Below, one piece after another: positions 25,627 to 34,899 of a stretch of DNA of 64,000 nucleotides (the stretch's first letter is position 1; every line of letters begins with the position of its first letter). Location of the stretch: the NCBI RefSeq assembly GCF_022170785.1, contig NZ_CP081870.1, positions 1,228,001-1,292,000 of the forward strand. The letters are read 5' to 3'. Below the pieces are notes generated by a model that saw only the letters and a program-made list of their open reading frames with translations, ran no database searches and was not told where the DNA came from. This DNA is from Rossellomorea marisflavi (GTDB taxonomy: Bacteria > Bacillota > Bacilli > Bacillales > Bacillaceae_B). A program made the translations under genes and the position numbers.

Positions 25627-26865
25627 ATGGACAAATCCTCAGAGCAACTCGACCCTTTCAAGGGACCATTCCAATCGTTAGAAGAACTGGCTGACGCCAT
25701 CAGTGAGACAATCGGATGCCCGATTACGATTGAAGATGCCAATCACCGCATTCTCGCATACAGCACCCATGATGATGACGTGGATCCTGCCCGCATGGCG
25801 ACGATCATGCGCAGGAAGGTTCCCGATAATGTCATCAAGAGTCTGTGGAAAAACGGAGTCATCCCGAAGCTATTCGACAGTGACGAGCCTGTCATCATCC
25901 CTGCCATCTCAGAAGTCGGTCTCGGGAAACGGGTGGCGATATCAGTATGGAAGAACGATGAAATCCTCGGCTTCATATGGGGACAGGTGACATGGGATAT
26001 CACAGACGAAGAATTGGATTTCTTCCGTAAGGCGGGGAAGGTCGTCAAGAATCAGATGTTATCGTTGAAAATACGGAAGAAGGCGGGGGAAGAGGGGCAC
26101 AAAGATTTCTTCTGGCAGCTGTTGACCGGTCATTTGAAAGATCGCGGCAAGATTGATTCCCTTTCTGAAAAATATCATCTTACCATGAACGGGTCCACGG
26201 GTATTGTGGTTTTTGAGTTCCCCGAAGAAATACAGCAATCCTTGGAGCGTCACGTAAACTACTATATCCAGGCTTCTTCTTATATAAAACTTATCACAAG
26301 CACGACGGATGAAAACCAGCTGATCCTTCTCGTAAGGCCGTTCCAGGATGAAGGGCCGGCAAGGCAGATCAAGGATTTTGTCCGAGATTTCGTGGAAGAG
26401 ATCAGCAGCAGACTCGGAGTCCCGGAGCTCAAAGGAGCCGCCGGTACCCTCTACCGTTCACCTGTAAGCATCCGTGACAGCTATAAAGAAGCACTATATG
26501 TGCTATCGATCAAGGATCGATTTAAATATGAGGCAAGTGGGATCTATACGTATCAGGAGCTTGGGATCTTCCAGTTCATCGATGAGCTGTATGAAAAGCG
26601 AGTCCGGGACGGCTATCAGAATTATCACTTGGAGAAATTGATGGAGTACGACCGGAAGCACCATTCCCAGCTTCTTGAGACGATCGATATGTACCTGAGA
26701 TACGATTGCAACGTCAATGAGGCTTCAAAGGCCCTTCATGTTCATGCCAATACACTGAATTACCGCCTGAAGAGGATCGGGGAGATCACTGAGATGGATC
26801 TGAAGGACCCGAATCAGAAAATGACCTTATATTTGGATCTTAAAATCGAACAGATGAAAAAATGA
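25627..26865 (+). CDS. adeR: PucR/CdaR-type activator, AdeR-like
   Basis: 412 residues from ATG 25627, with AAAGGAG upstream. A GAF-like sensor occupies the N-terminal ~150 residues (DAISETIGCPITIEDANHRI). A GGDEF-like middle domain typical of CdaR proteins follows. The C-terminal PucR HTH is YLRYDCNVNEASKALHVHAN, then TLNYRLKRIGEITEM. It is directly upstream of alanine dehydrogenase, the same order as known for AdeR, the activator of ald in B. subtilis. The ald promoter has a clear TATAAT but no good -35, consistent with activation. Confidence 0.85.
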   Translation: MDKSSEQLDPFKGPFQSLEELADAISETIGCPITIEDANHRILAYSTHDDDVDPARMATIMRRKVPDNVIKSLWKNGVIPKLFDSDEPVIIPAISEVGLGKRVAISVWKNDEILGFIWGQVTWDITDEELDFFRKAGKVVKNQMLSLKIRKKAGEEGHKDFFWQLLTGHLKDRGKIDSLSEKYHLTMNGSTGIVVFEFPEEIQQSLERHVNYYIQASSYIKLITSTTDENQLILLVRPFQDEGPARQIKDFVRDFVEEISSRLGVPELKGAAGTLYRSPVSIRDSYKEALYVLSIKDRFKYEASGIYTYQELGIFQFIDELYEKRVRDGYQNYHLEKLMEYDRKHHSQLLETIDMYLRYDCNVNEASKALHVHANTLNYRLKRIGEITEMDLKDPNQKMTLYLDLKIEQMKK

Positions 26866-26904
26866 CGAGTTTGTGGATTTCTCCAAACCCGTCTTCTTTT
26901 TTTC
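26864..26904 (+). terminator. Terminator after adeR
   Basis: GACG-A-GTTTG pairs with CAAAC-C-CGTC around a short loop, followed by a T-rich run. Confidence 0.75.
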
Positions 26905-26940
26905 TCTATTTTCCACGATGCAATTACTGTGAAGAATCCA

Positions 26941-26946
26941 TATAAT
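26941..26946 (+). promoter_or_regulatory. -10 box of ald
   Basis: A perfect TATAAT, 40 bp before the start codon. No TTGACA-like -35 lies 16-18 bp upstream, so an activator is probably needed. Confidence 0.55.
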
Positions 26947-26985
26947 CAGAATTAACCAAACAATGATTATAGGAGAGATGTAGCG

Positions 26986-28110
26986 ATGCAGATTGGAATT
27001 CCTAAAGAAATCAAAAACAACGAGAACCGTGTAGCCATCACACCTGCTGGTGTCCTGAACCTGGTGAAGGCAGGTCATTCTGTATATATCGAATCTGGAG
27101 CTGGAATTGGAAGCGGTTTCACGGACGATTCTTATCAAGAAGCCGGAGCGAAAATCGAAGCCTCGGCAGCTGACGTGTGGAATAAAGCCATGGTCATGAA
27201 AGTGAAAGAGCCACTTCCATCTGAGTATGTGTATTTCCACAAAGGCCTGATCTTGTTCACGTATCTTCATCTCGCAGCAGAACCGGAACTTGCCCAAGCA
27301 CTGGTTGAAAAGGAAGTAACGGCGATCGCCTATGAAACGGTGGAAGTCAACCGCACCCTGCCACTTCTGACTCCAATGAGTGAGGTAGCAGGACGCATGG
27401 CTACACAGATCGGTGCACAATTCCTAGAGAAGCCGAAGGGTGGAAAAGGAATCCTGCTGAGCGGAGTACCGGGTGTGAAACGCGGCAAGGTGACCATCAT
27501 CGGAGGCGGAGTCGTCGGGACGAACGCAGCGAAGATGGCTGTCGGCCTTGGAGCGGACGTTACCTTGATCGATCTGAGCGCCGAGCGCCTGCGCCAGCTC
27601 GACGATATCTTCGGCAATGATATTCAAACGTTAATGTCGAACCGATTGAACATTGAAGATGCAGTTAAGGATTCCGATCTTGTCATCGGTGCTGTCTTGA
27701 TCCCCGGAGCCAAAGCACCAAAGCTTGTGACGGAAGAGATGGTCAAGTCCATGCAACCGGGATCAGTTCTCGTGGATGTTGCCATCGATCAGGGCGGAAT
27801 CATCGAAACATGCGATCATATCTCCACCCATGATGATCCTACGTACGAAAAACACGGAGTGGTCCATTATGCCGTAGCGAATATGCCGGGTGCCGTTCCT
27901 CGTACCTCTACGATTGCCTTGACGAATGTGACCGTTCCATACGCTCTCCAGATTGCCAACAAAGGAGTGGCGAAAGCGATTCAGGATAATATGGCCCTCG
28001 CGAAAGGGGTCAATGTAGCTAACGGGTTCATCACGTATGAAGCAGTGGCGAGAGATCTTGGGTACAAATACGTTACAGCGCACGACGCGATCCTTACAAC
28101 CGTAGTTTGA
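26986..28110 (+). CDS. ald: Alanine dehydrogenase
   Basis: 374 residues, the usual length. It starts [20 protein letters not shown]. The substrate-site Lys is in MVMKVKEP and the His in YLHLA. The NAD-binding fold is [16 protein letters not shown] with the acidic residue in TLIDLS. It oxidises L-alanine to pyruvate and ammonia, feeding catabolism and sporulation. AGGAGAG precedes the ATG. It forms a functional unit with AdeR and the AGCS carrier next door. Confidence 0.97.
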   Translation: MQIGIPKEIKNNENRVAITPAGVLNLVKAGHSVYIESGAGIGSGFTDDSYQEAGAKIEASAADVWNKAMVMKVKEPLPSEYVYFHKGLILFTYLHLAAEPELAQALVEKEVTAIAYETVEVNRTLPLLTPMSEVAGRMATQIGAQFLEKPKGGKGILLSGVPGVKRGKVTIIGGGVVGTNAAKMAVGLGADVTLIDLSAERLRQLDDIFGNDIQTLMSNRLNIEDAVKDSDLVIGAVLIPGAKAPKLVTEEMVKSMQPGSVLVDVAIDQGGIIETCDHISTHDDPTYEKHGVVHYAVANMPGAVPRTSTIALTNVTVPYALQIANKGVAKAIQDNMALAKGVNVANGFITYEAVARDLGYKYVTAHDAILTTVV

Positions 28111-28182
28111 TAACTATGTAGAATAGCCTTGCCTGGAATCTGAATGTTCCAGACTGGGTGCTCTACTGATAAGAGCCATTTG

Positions 28183-28216
28183 AAAAGACGTGTGAAGTAG
28201 TACACGTCTTTTTTCT
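28183..28216 (+). terminator. Terminator of ald
   Basis: Eleven-bp stem AAAAGACGTGT / ACACGTCTTTT followed by T. Confidence 0.85.
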
Positions 28217-28384
28217 TGTATAAAAAATCTTCATATCTCCTTCTTGGCATACAAGCAAACAGTGTATTATATAATGGACCATACGTATTGTGGGATTGAA
28301 ACATAGCGTTATGATCGAGCCGGCTGCCTTTTATAACTAATGAAGCTGATCGGTTTGGTTTATCCTAATTGGGGAGGGCTGTTT

Positions 28385-29152
28385 TTGAGGATACTAGTGA
28401 CTGGTTCAACAGGGCGCCTAGGTTCAGCGGTACTTAATCAACTTAAAGAGCGTGAGTGTAGTGTCCTCATGACTTCAAGACGAAAACCTGAATACAGTGA
28501 TCGTTTTGACTGGGTTTATAGTGATATGCTATCAGGTGAAGGATTAGAAGAGGCCGCAAGAGATATAGATGTGGTCATTCACACAGCAACCAGCCCAATG
28601 AAAAAAACCAAGGAAATTGAAGTTTCGGGTCTCACGAACTTTTTGAGTAAACTCACACACATAAAACATTTTATCTATCCATCGATTGTTGGGATCGAAG
28701 ATATACCATATAACTATTACAAACATAAACACGAAGCAGAAGAAGTGCTGAAACATAGTAATATTCCTTACACAATCGTTCGTGCAACTCAGTTCCATAG
28801 TTTTGTAGATTCTTTGTTTTTGTCAAAGCCTTTTTTAAAGGGGTATTTTATTCCTGGAAACATCAAGTTTCAGACCGTGGATGTAGGTGAATTTGCCAAT
28901 CATTTAATTGATCTGACGGAAAAGGGACCCCAAGGGAGAACGGGCGATTTTGCAGGTCCCAAAGTCATGACACTAAGAGAAATGGCCAATTTGAAAATAG
29001 GGATGAGCAATAAACCAAGTAGGGTATATAATGTAGCCCTCCCAGGAAAACTGTACAAGTCTTTATTGGAGGGTAAAAACACGAATCCAACGCAGAATGT
29101 GGGGAGCGTTACATTTGAGGACTTTTTAAGAAAAAATATGACCGGAAAATAG
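28385..29152 (+). CDS. NmrA/SDR-like NAD(P)-binding protein
   Basis: 255 residues from a TTG at 28385 preceded by GGGGAGGG; an ATG at 28340 has no ribosome site and would place extra residues before the fold. The atypical SDR motif is ILVTGSTGRLGSAVL, followed by DVVIHTAT and FIYPSIVGIE. It lacks the YxxxK pair of a true dehydrogenase (it has YNYYKHKHEAEEVL), so it is of the NmrA/YwnB type that senses or reduces. It is clearly A+T-richer than its neighbours (a 60-base sample at 28681 is about 33% G+C), which suggests transfer. Monocistronic. Confidence 0.8.
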   Translation: MRILVTGSTGRLGSAVLNQLKERECSVLMTSRRKPEYSDRFDWVYSDMLSGEGLEEAARDIDVVIHTATSPMKKTKEIEVSGLTNFLSKLTHIKHFIYPSIVGIEDIPYNYYKHKHEAEEVLKHSNIPYTIVRATQFHSFVDSLFLSKPFLKGYFIPGNIKFQTVDVGEFANHLIDLTEKGPQGRTGDFAGPKVMTLREMANLKIGMSNKPSRVYNVALPGKLYKSLLEGKNTNPTQNVGSVTFEDFLRKNMTGK

Positions 29153-29153
29153 G

Positions 29154-29196
29154 AATAAAGGAAAACTCGCCAGTACGGGGCGAGTTTTCCTTTATT
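29154..29196. terminator. Terminator after the NmrA-like gene
   Basis: Eighteen-bp perfect stem (AATAAAGGAAAACTCGCC and complement) with a 7-nt loop. Confidence 0.9.
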
Positions 29197-29288
29197 TTGA
29201 GTGATAATATATCGTCTATTACTATGCGCTCTAGAAAAGAATCGCAGGGGACAGGGCTTTTTTGGTGCTTGAAACCATATCTCTAATT

Positions 29289-30392
29289 TTATAGAAGGGT
29301 AAGCAACAAAATGGCAACAACCGGTGCAAGGATGAGAAGGTAGCCGGTAGGTCTGGCGAAGTTTATCGTCCAGCCGACACCGAATCGTTTTTCCACCAAG
29401 AAGGAAGGATCCTCACGGTTGAAGTAAAAAATGCCGCCGATCCAGTGGGAATCATCGTCTTCATTGACGGTGTCCCCTCCCTCATCGATGATGGTGGTGC
29501 GGTCCAGATCCGAATCGGATTTTCCTACTTTTATGGCCATCAAGACAGCACTGAAGAAGACGAATACAGAGAAGGCCAGTGGTGCAAAGAGCATGAGGGA
29601 CCCGCTTAATAGATTTTCGTAAGCCGTTTGAATATGAAGTATGCTGAATAGCATGGCTGTTGCCATGGAAATGAAGAACAAGAACCAGCTGGAGTACTTC
29701 CTAAGCTTGAGCTGTCGGATCTTGGATGCTGGAATGTTCCCTGCGCTCAGTTTGATTCCGGAGTTCCGCGTCAATTCGTGGATGGCAAGGAACATGGCGC
29801 TCATGAGCAGTAAAACAAATGGCATCGTCAGGACGCTGACCCTGGTTTTGGCTGTGAAGGCGTCCGGCTCTCCACTTGGTCCCCAATGGGTCGGCAGTTG
29901 ATCTGGGAAGAGCTGATAATTCATAAGGGTGAAGACAATGAGACCTGCCCCGAGCACGATCGGGAACAGGAAGAGGTACCAGGGGAGCATTTCATCCTTG
30001 GACCTAGAGGTAGGCTCTGATACGCGGACCTGTCTTCGTCCTTTGAACCACTGGCTTTCACGTTTGTACCGGACCACTCGCATGTGGAAGTAGGCATAGA
30101 GGGACATGGAGATGAAGATGATGATGAAGGGAAGCAGGATCCCTGAAGCAATGAGCCGGTCCTCAGGAAGGTCAACTGAACCGGTTATCATAAAGAACAG
30201 GACAATGCCGGCTACAGAAAGCATGGCGGTGACCGCCGCATAGATTTTTTTGAAGCGGAGCAATTGAGCGTCTCGTATGTGCTCTACGGGAATCGTGACC
30301 CCGAATACAACGGTGCGTTTCACGATAAATGGCAGCATCACTTGGATAAGGAGTATGATTCCGATCATACCGATCAATAAAATGGATTGCAT
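29289..30392 (-). CDS. DUF1648/DUF5808 membrane protein
   Basis: 367 residues, about eight hydrophobic segments. A DUF1648 core sits mid-protein (LFPDQLPTHWGPSGEPDAF), as in SdpI-like proteins. The C-terminal block, WIGGIFYFNREDPSFLVEKR then GVGWTINFARP, matches the DUF5808 pattern. AAGGGGGAA precedes the ATG, and the gene starts 3 bp after a GntR gene. Paired GntR-DUF1648 operons are common in Bacillus; SdpI-type members act as immunity or signalling proteins, but the role here is unknown. Confidence 0.8.
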   Translation of the reverse strand: MQSILLIGMIGIILLIQVMLPFIVKRTVVFGVTIPVEHIRDAQLLRFKKIYAAVTAMLSVAGIVLFFMITGSVDLPEDRLIASGILLPFIIIFISMSLYAYFHMRVVRYKRESQWFKGRRQVRVSEPTSRSKDEMLPWYLFLFPIVLGAGLIVFTLMNYQLFPDQLPTHWGPSGEPDAFTAKTRVSVLTMPFVLLLMSAMFLAIHELTRNSGIKLSAGNIPASKIRQLKLRKYSSWFLFFISMATAMLFSILHIQTAYENLLSGSLMLFAPLAFSVFVFFSAVLMAIKVGKSDSDLDRTTIIDEGGDTVNEDDDSHWIGGIFYFNREDPSFLVEKRFGVGWTINFARPTGYLLILAPVVAILLLTLL

Positions 30393-30395
30393 GGT

Positions 30396-30773
30396 TTATT
30401 CCCCCTTGATACTTGATTGAATGGATCTGATCATATCCTGCAGCTGTTCTTCCGTCATTCCGACGGCCAGTGCTTCGGCAAGGAGCGGCCGGATGGAGGA
30501 GGCGATCATGTTGATCCGTTCCTTTGTCGGTTCGTCGGGCGCGAGGATGACGGCACCGGACTTGGGTACGATCTGAATGATTCCTTTATCCTCTAATTCA
30601 TGGTAGCTTTTATTGACCGTGTGCATGTTCACGCCCAGGTCAGCGGCAAAGGACCGGACCGAAGGAAGAACATCCCCAGGCTTCAGCTCACCCCGCACGA
30701 TGCCCTCGACAATCCCATTCCGTACTTGGGCATAGATCGGAATGGGAGAATGTGGTTCAATTTGGATCAGCAA
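30396..30773 (-). CDS. GntR-family regulator, YtrA subfamily
   Basis: 125 residues from a TTG start that has AGGAGGTGATC upstream. The winged helix has IVRGELKPGDVLPSVRSFAA and NMHTVNKSYHELEDKG. The C-terminal part is short and helical, as in the YtrA subgroup, with no large ligand domain. It is first in the operon with the DUF1648 protein; two palindromes upstream suggest autorepression. Confidence 0.9.
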   Translation of the reverse strand: MLIQIEPHSPIPIYAQVRNGIVEGIVRGELKPGDVLPSVRSFAADLGVNMHTVNKSYHELEDKGIIQIVPKSGAVILAPDEPTKERINMIASSIRPLLAEALAVGMTEEQLQDMIRSIQSSIKGE

Positions 30774-30789
30774 AAGATCACCTCCTGTT

Positions 30790-30836
30790 TGTTATATGTT
30801 TATTATAACAGATTTGTTCTACTATATGTATAACAA
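30790..30836. promoter_or_regulatory. Two operator-like palindromes before the GntR gene
   Basis: TGTTATA-TGTTTAT-TATAACA (30790-30810) and TTGTT-ctactatatgta-TAACAA (30814-30836) lie side by side just upstream of the ribosome site. Both have the T/A-rich arms typical of YtrA-type sites. Confidence 0.55.
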
Positions 30837-30875
30837 AATAAAAATGGGCTTGTCCTTTTGATCAAAGGCAGCGAA

Positions 30876-31499
30876 TCATCGTCTGCCGCGGACCTTTGAG
30901 TAATAGAAAATCACGATCGTGATAAGAACAAGAGTGACGACGCCGGTCTCGATCCAGGACATGGACAGGACTCCTAGGGGGATCAGTGATAGACAGAAAA
31001 AGTAGAGAAAGTTGCCTGTGATGGTCCCGGTGATCAAATGCCGGAATGAAATCCCGCTGACACCAGCCACGATATTGACGAGGCTCGTGGGAATCATTGG
31101 GATGATCCGACCTTGGAATACATACGTGAATCCACGTTCCTTCAGGTGGGGGGAAGGAGCGATTCGGGAAGAAAGGCTTTGAAGGAAGAGCTGTCTGACG
31201 GAAAGAAAGACGATCCCGGCTCCGATGATACTCGAAATCCAGCTCCAAAGGAATCCTTGCCAGAAACCAAAAATCGTTACATTTATTGAAATGACGAGAA
31301 TAAGAGGGATGACGGTAAACGAGTTCTGGATAATCATGACGAGCAGGGTAAGTCCGTAAAGGCTGAATCTGTTAGACTCCTTCAAGGAATAGAGGGAGGA
31401 TTCATCCCCTGAGAGGATCAAACCGATGGTGTCTCTCTGAAGAAAGCCGACAGTGGCCAGTAAGGTAAGGAAGAAAAAAACAAAAACGTTTCTGCTCAT
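30876..31499 (-). CDS. TVP38/TMEM64 (VTT/DedA-like) membrane protein
   Basis: 207 residues with about five membrane segments. The VTT core is visible: ISINVTIFGFWQGFLWSWIS, SIIGAGIVFLSVR, then GRIIPMIPTSLVNIVAGVSG, the typical re-entrant segment. The related DedA and VTT proteins flip phospholipids or carrier lipids. The N-terminal helix may act as an uncleaved anchor. The ribosome site is weak. Divergent from the large repeat protein; no functional link visible. Confidence 0.82.
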   Translation of the reverse strand: MSRNVFVFFFLTLLATVGFLQRDTIGLILSGDESSLYSLKESNRFSLYGLTLLVMIIQNSFTVIPLILVISINVTIFGFWQGFLWSWISSIIGAGIVFLSVRQLFLQSLSSRIAPSPHLKERGFTYVFQGRIIPMIPTSLVNIVAGVSGISFRHLITGTITGNFLYFFCLSLIPLGVLSMSWIETGVVTLVLITIVIFYYSKVRGRR

Positions 31500-31581
31500 A
31501 CTTTATGCACCGCTTTTTGATGTATCTTATGTGGATTCAATATGAGCTGTGAGGGCGGGCAGATGTCATGAACTCGGGAGA

Positions 31582-31608
31582 ACAGCCTACTGGTTTTTGC
31601 ATATGATG
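31582..31608 (+). promoter_or_regulatory. SigK-like promoter before the ten-domain protein
   Basis: AC at 31582-31583, 16 bp, CATATGATG at 31600-31608; one mismatch (final A) to the SigK consensus. It shares the CATATGAT box with the promoter at 18965. The start codon is 31 bp downstream. Confidence 0.42.
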
Positions 31609-31639
31609 CATGAAAGTGTATTGAAAAGGACTGATTGAG

Positions 31640-34600
31640 ATGTTGAAAAGAGGGAGAGAAACCTCAGGGTTGTCCTGCAAGATCATCCCGCCCCCAAAGA
31701 GCTGCGAAGGATTATTTCCGAATCCAGGAAACGAGTGCAAAGAACCGATCATTCAGCTTGATCGTATCGGCTCCATTAGCTGTGACGGAATCATCAGCGG
31801 AAGGGTGTTTTGTGACTATCAACCTGTAGCGGGTGTAGTCGTACAACTATCTGCTAATCCCGGGATCGTGAACTTTGCGAATGCTACACCGATCACGGAT
31901 GCATCAGGGCGTTTCTCCACGACCGTATCGGTCCCGCGTGGAACGCCGATTACGTCAGGTGTCGTGGTGACGGCAGATGCAGATGTAGCTGGGCAGCGTG
32001 TAACCGACAGCATCATTACTACGGTTGACTGCATCGTGTGTACCAATCCAACCCTGACTTTGAATCCAATTGAAGGGCCTGTTGGCTGCGAGGGTGCACC
32101 TCTCAGCGGGCGACTCATCTGTGACGGCAGCGCCATTGCACGAGCCCCCATAACCTTCACCATCACATCCCAGTCAAAGAGGGTCGTCGTTAACCCGAAC
32201 CCTGCCATCACACAAAATGACGGCACCTATTCAGCTACCGTCGTCCCGTTCATTGGAATCAATGAAACGATTACGATCGTGGCTTCAACGAGGATCGGCG
32301 GAATCGAAGTGGTATCAGAAGCACGTCAACTTACTGTGCGCTGTGTGAAGTGCGTTAATCCGGTCATTTTCATTAAAAAAGTATCCACGATTAACTGTGA
32401 TGGAGTCATTTCAGGTACGCTGCTTTGTGACGGGGTTCCACTATCCAATGTCCCTGTAACACTCTCGGGACCGTCTTTCCTACAGTTTGAACCGGACACT
32501 CCCATCACCGATGAGAATGGTGTTTTCACTTCCACAGTGACCGTCGCAAGTGGGACACCGTTCCAGGAAGCAGAAATAACGGCTTCAGCGGTAGTCAGCG
32601 GCATCGAGGTCTTCACAAGCCGTATCATCACCGTAGGATGCCTGTTCTGCCGGAACCCTGAGCTGACCCTGAATACTCCGAAAAAGATCATAGGCTGTGA
32701 AGGAGCGGAGCTTACCGGCAAGCTGACATGCGGCGGCATACCGTACCAAGGAGCAAGTATAGCCTTTATCGTGACTCCGGAAGAAGGCGTCGCGATCGTT
32801 CCCAATCCCGCCATCACCGGGGAGGATGGATCCTATACTGCAAGAATCGTACCGGAGCTTGGGACAGTGGGTACGTTCACCATCGAGGCGAGGACCGTGA
32901 TTGCAGGGGTGCTGATTTCCTCAGAAGTCAAAACGATCCGAGTCGATTGCGAGTGCAAGAATCCGGTCATCACCATCGATGACCCCGGAAAGATCAATTG
33001 TGAATCCCCGATTACGGGTCGCTTGACGTGTGAAGGCTTCCCGCTCGTAGGGGTCGAGATCACATTCTCGAGTCCACTCCTTGAATTCAACCCCAACCCA
33101 GTTGTCACGGATGAGAACGGCGAGTTCACTACCACGGCAACCGTCCCATTCGGTACAGAGCCACAGGAGACGACCATCACGGTAACAGGTGCCGGAGCTA
33201 CTGAGACCGTCACGGTCAAAGTATTCTGTAAGAAGTGCCGGAATCCACTGTTGACCCTGAAAGCACCGAAGTTCATCGGATGTGACGGCGGGAAGGTCAC
33301 GGGCAGGCTGACATGCGATGGAGTTCCGCTCAAGGGGAATCTCGTTACATTCACCACCTCACCGGCAGGGGCGATTGCAGTATCGCCGAACCCTGTCACC
33401 ACGGACGAAGACGGAAGGTTCACAGCTGTCTTGACCACTACGCTCGGTGTGGAGGAAGTGGTGACAATCCAGGCTTCATCCGTTGTCGACGGAAAAGTGG
33501 TAGTTTCCGAGAATGAGAAGATCAAAGTGAAATGTGTGTGCAAACATCCAGAGATCATTCTTGAAGAGCCGTATAAAATCAACTGTAAAGGTGAAATCAG
33601 AGGGAAGGTGACATGCGAGGGACTGCCCCTTGCCGGTGTCGAAGTGATGCTTTCCAGTCCGATCCTTGACTTTGATCCAAATCCGGTGCTGACGGATGAA
33701 ACGGGATCATTCTCTTCGGAAGTGACCGTCCCATCCAATACACCGCTAACAGAGACGGTCATCACAGCAAGGGTGACAGTGGCTGGCAAGACCATTACCG
33801 ACACCATCAAGCTGAAAGTGATCTGCTTGAAGTGTCGCAATCCGAAGCTTACCTTGAATACACCCAAATACATCGGATGTCCTGCAGAGCGGATTTCTGG
33901 CCGCCTCACCTGTGATGGGGTACCGATAAGGGATGCGGCCATTACCTTTGTCGTTACCTCGGATACCCCGGAAGCCGTCACCGTGGATCCGAATCCGGCG
34001 TTTACGAATGAAATGGGCGAATACACGGCAAGCATCCGTGCAGGTGTCGGGGTCACAGAGGTCATCACCATCAGGGCAGAAGCCATCGTTTCAAGAGAAG
34101 TGGTGTCTTCAGAATCCCAACAGATCAAGGTGGATTGTCAATGTGAAGACCCCGAATTGGAACTGGAATGTGTAAAGAAAATCCGCTGCCGTGCCGAAAT
34201 AAAGGGAAGATTCCTCTGTAAGGGTGAGCCGCTTGCAGGAGTGAGGGTAACATTGACCAGTCCGCTTCTCGACTTTGAACCAGCAGTGGTGTTTACGAAT
34301 CAGGAAGGGTATTTCAGAACGTCTGCCATCGTACCCGGTGAAAGACCTTACGAACTCACCACCTACACAGCGAGTGTTGAAATCGGGTCACGGACCATCT
34401 CGAAAACCTGTAAAACCGTTGTGGGTTGTGAGCGGTGCAAACATCCCCGTTTGACTCTTTGCACCCCGTTGTTCGTCGGTTGTGAAGGGGAAGAGATCAC
34501 CGGTGAGGTCTTGTGTGACCATCGCCCGGTTGAAGGCGTAGCTGTCCATTTTAAAGTCGTATCGTCGCATGGAGAGGAATATATCCTTCCGAATCCAGCA

Positions 34601-34768
34601 GTCACGAAGGCGGATGGCACCTATACAGCCCGTATCGTGCCTGCAAAAGGAAAGGTAGATATCATCACCATAACCGCAACGGCAGAAGTAGGGGATGAAC
34701 AGTTGAAAAAAGGCCCATTCCTGGTCGTTGTCAAATGCCCGTGCCCTCCGCACGAAGGTAAAGAATAA
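31640..34768 (+). CDS. Large Cys-rich protein of ten alternating Ig-like domains
   Basis: 1042 residues. After a 33-residue head come ten domains of ~95-100 residues in two alternating types. Type A has xIxCxGxIxG, PLxGVxVTLSSP and PNPVxTDExGxF. Type B has NPxLTLxxPxxIGC, GRLTCDGVP and PNPAxTxxxGxYTA. They run A-B five times. Each domain has cysteines in its first strand and after xGxLxC, plus a CxxC or CxC at the junctions. The fold resembles bacterial Ig-like/carboxypeptidase-regulatory beta sandwiches. There is no signal peptide, LPxTG or membrane helix, so it is not a standard cell-wall adhesin. Cys content, lack of export signal and a SigK-like promoter suggest spore coat or exosporium; this is inference. 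Confidence 0.8.
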   Translation: MLKRGRETSGLSCKIIPPPKSCEGLFPNPGNECKEPIIQLDRIGSISCDGIISGRVFCDYQPVAGVVVQLSANPGIVNFANATPITDASGRFSTTVSVPRGTPITSGVVVTADADVAGQRVTDSIITTVDCIVCTNPTLTLNPIEGPVGCEGAPLSGRLICDGSAIARAPITFTITSQSKRVVVNPNPAITQNDGTYSATVVPFIGINETITIVASTRIGGIEVVSEARQLTVRCVKCVNPVIFIKKVSTINCDGVISGTLLCDGVPLSNVPVTLSGPSFLQFEPDTPITDENGVFTSTVTVASGTPFQEAEITASAVVSGIEVFTSRIITVGCLFCRNPELTLNTPKKIIGCEGAELTGKLTCGGIPYQGASIAFIVTPEEGVAIVPNPAITGEDGSYTARIVPELGTVGTFTIEARTVIAGVLISSEVKTIRVDCECKNPVITIDDPGKINCESPITGRLTCEGFPLVGVEITFSSPLLEFNPNPVVTDENGEFTTTATVPFGTEPQETTITVTGAGATETVTVKVFCKKCRNPLLTLKAPKFIGCDGGKVTGRLTCDGVPLKGNLVTFTTSPAGAIAVSPNPVTTDEDGRFTAVLTTTLGVEEVVTIQASSVVDGKVVVSENEKIKVKCVCKHPEIILEEPYKINCKGEIRGKVTCEGLPLAGVEVMLSSPILDFDPNPVLTDETGSFSSEVTVPSNTPLTETVITARVTVAGKTITDTIKLKVICLKCRNPKLTLNTPKYIGCPAERISGRLTCDGVPIRDAAITFVVTSDTPEAVTVDPNPAFTNEMGEYTASIRAGVGVTEVITIRAEAIVSREVVSSESQQIKVDCQCEDPELELECVKKIRCRAEIKGRFLCKGEPLAGVRVTLTSPLLDFEPAVVFTNQEGYFRTSAIVPGERPYELTTYTASVEIGSRTISKTCKTVVGCERCKHPRLTLCTPLFVGCEGEEITGEVLCDHRPVEGVAVHFKVVSSHGEEYILPNPAVTKADGTYTARIVPAKGKVDIITITATAEVGDEQLKKGPFLVVVKCPCPPHEGKE

Positions 34769-34777
34769 GAAAAGGGG

Positions 34778-34806
34778 AAAGCCGTCATCCGTGACGGTTT
34801 TTCTCT
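34778..34806 (+). terminator. Terminator of the ten-domain protein gene
   Basis: CCGTCA / TGACGG stem with a 4-nt loop, then TTTTTCT. Confidence 0.75.
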
Positions 34807-34899
34807 GACAGGGTGCTGGACAGGCTCTTACATAAAAAAATGAAAACCAATGAACTTTTCACGCATCCAAATACTCTTACAGGAAAGAGAGGTGGAGAA

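Noticed and set aside
32833..34128. A 431-codon open frame on the minus strand
   Set aside because: It lies antisense inside the ten-domain repeat gene, is low-complexity in Ser/Thr/Val, and reflects codon bias of the real gene.
34841..34866. ECF promoter (TGAAAACC ... ACGCAT) before the ECF sigma gene
   Set aside because: The spacing between the AAC and CG cores is 14 bp, short of the usual 16-17, and the -10 box is poor.
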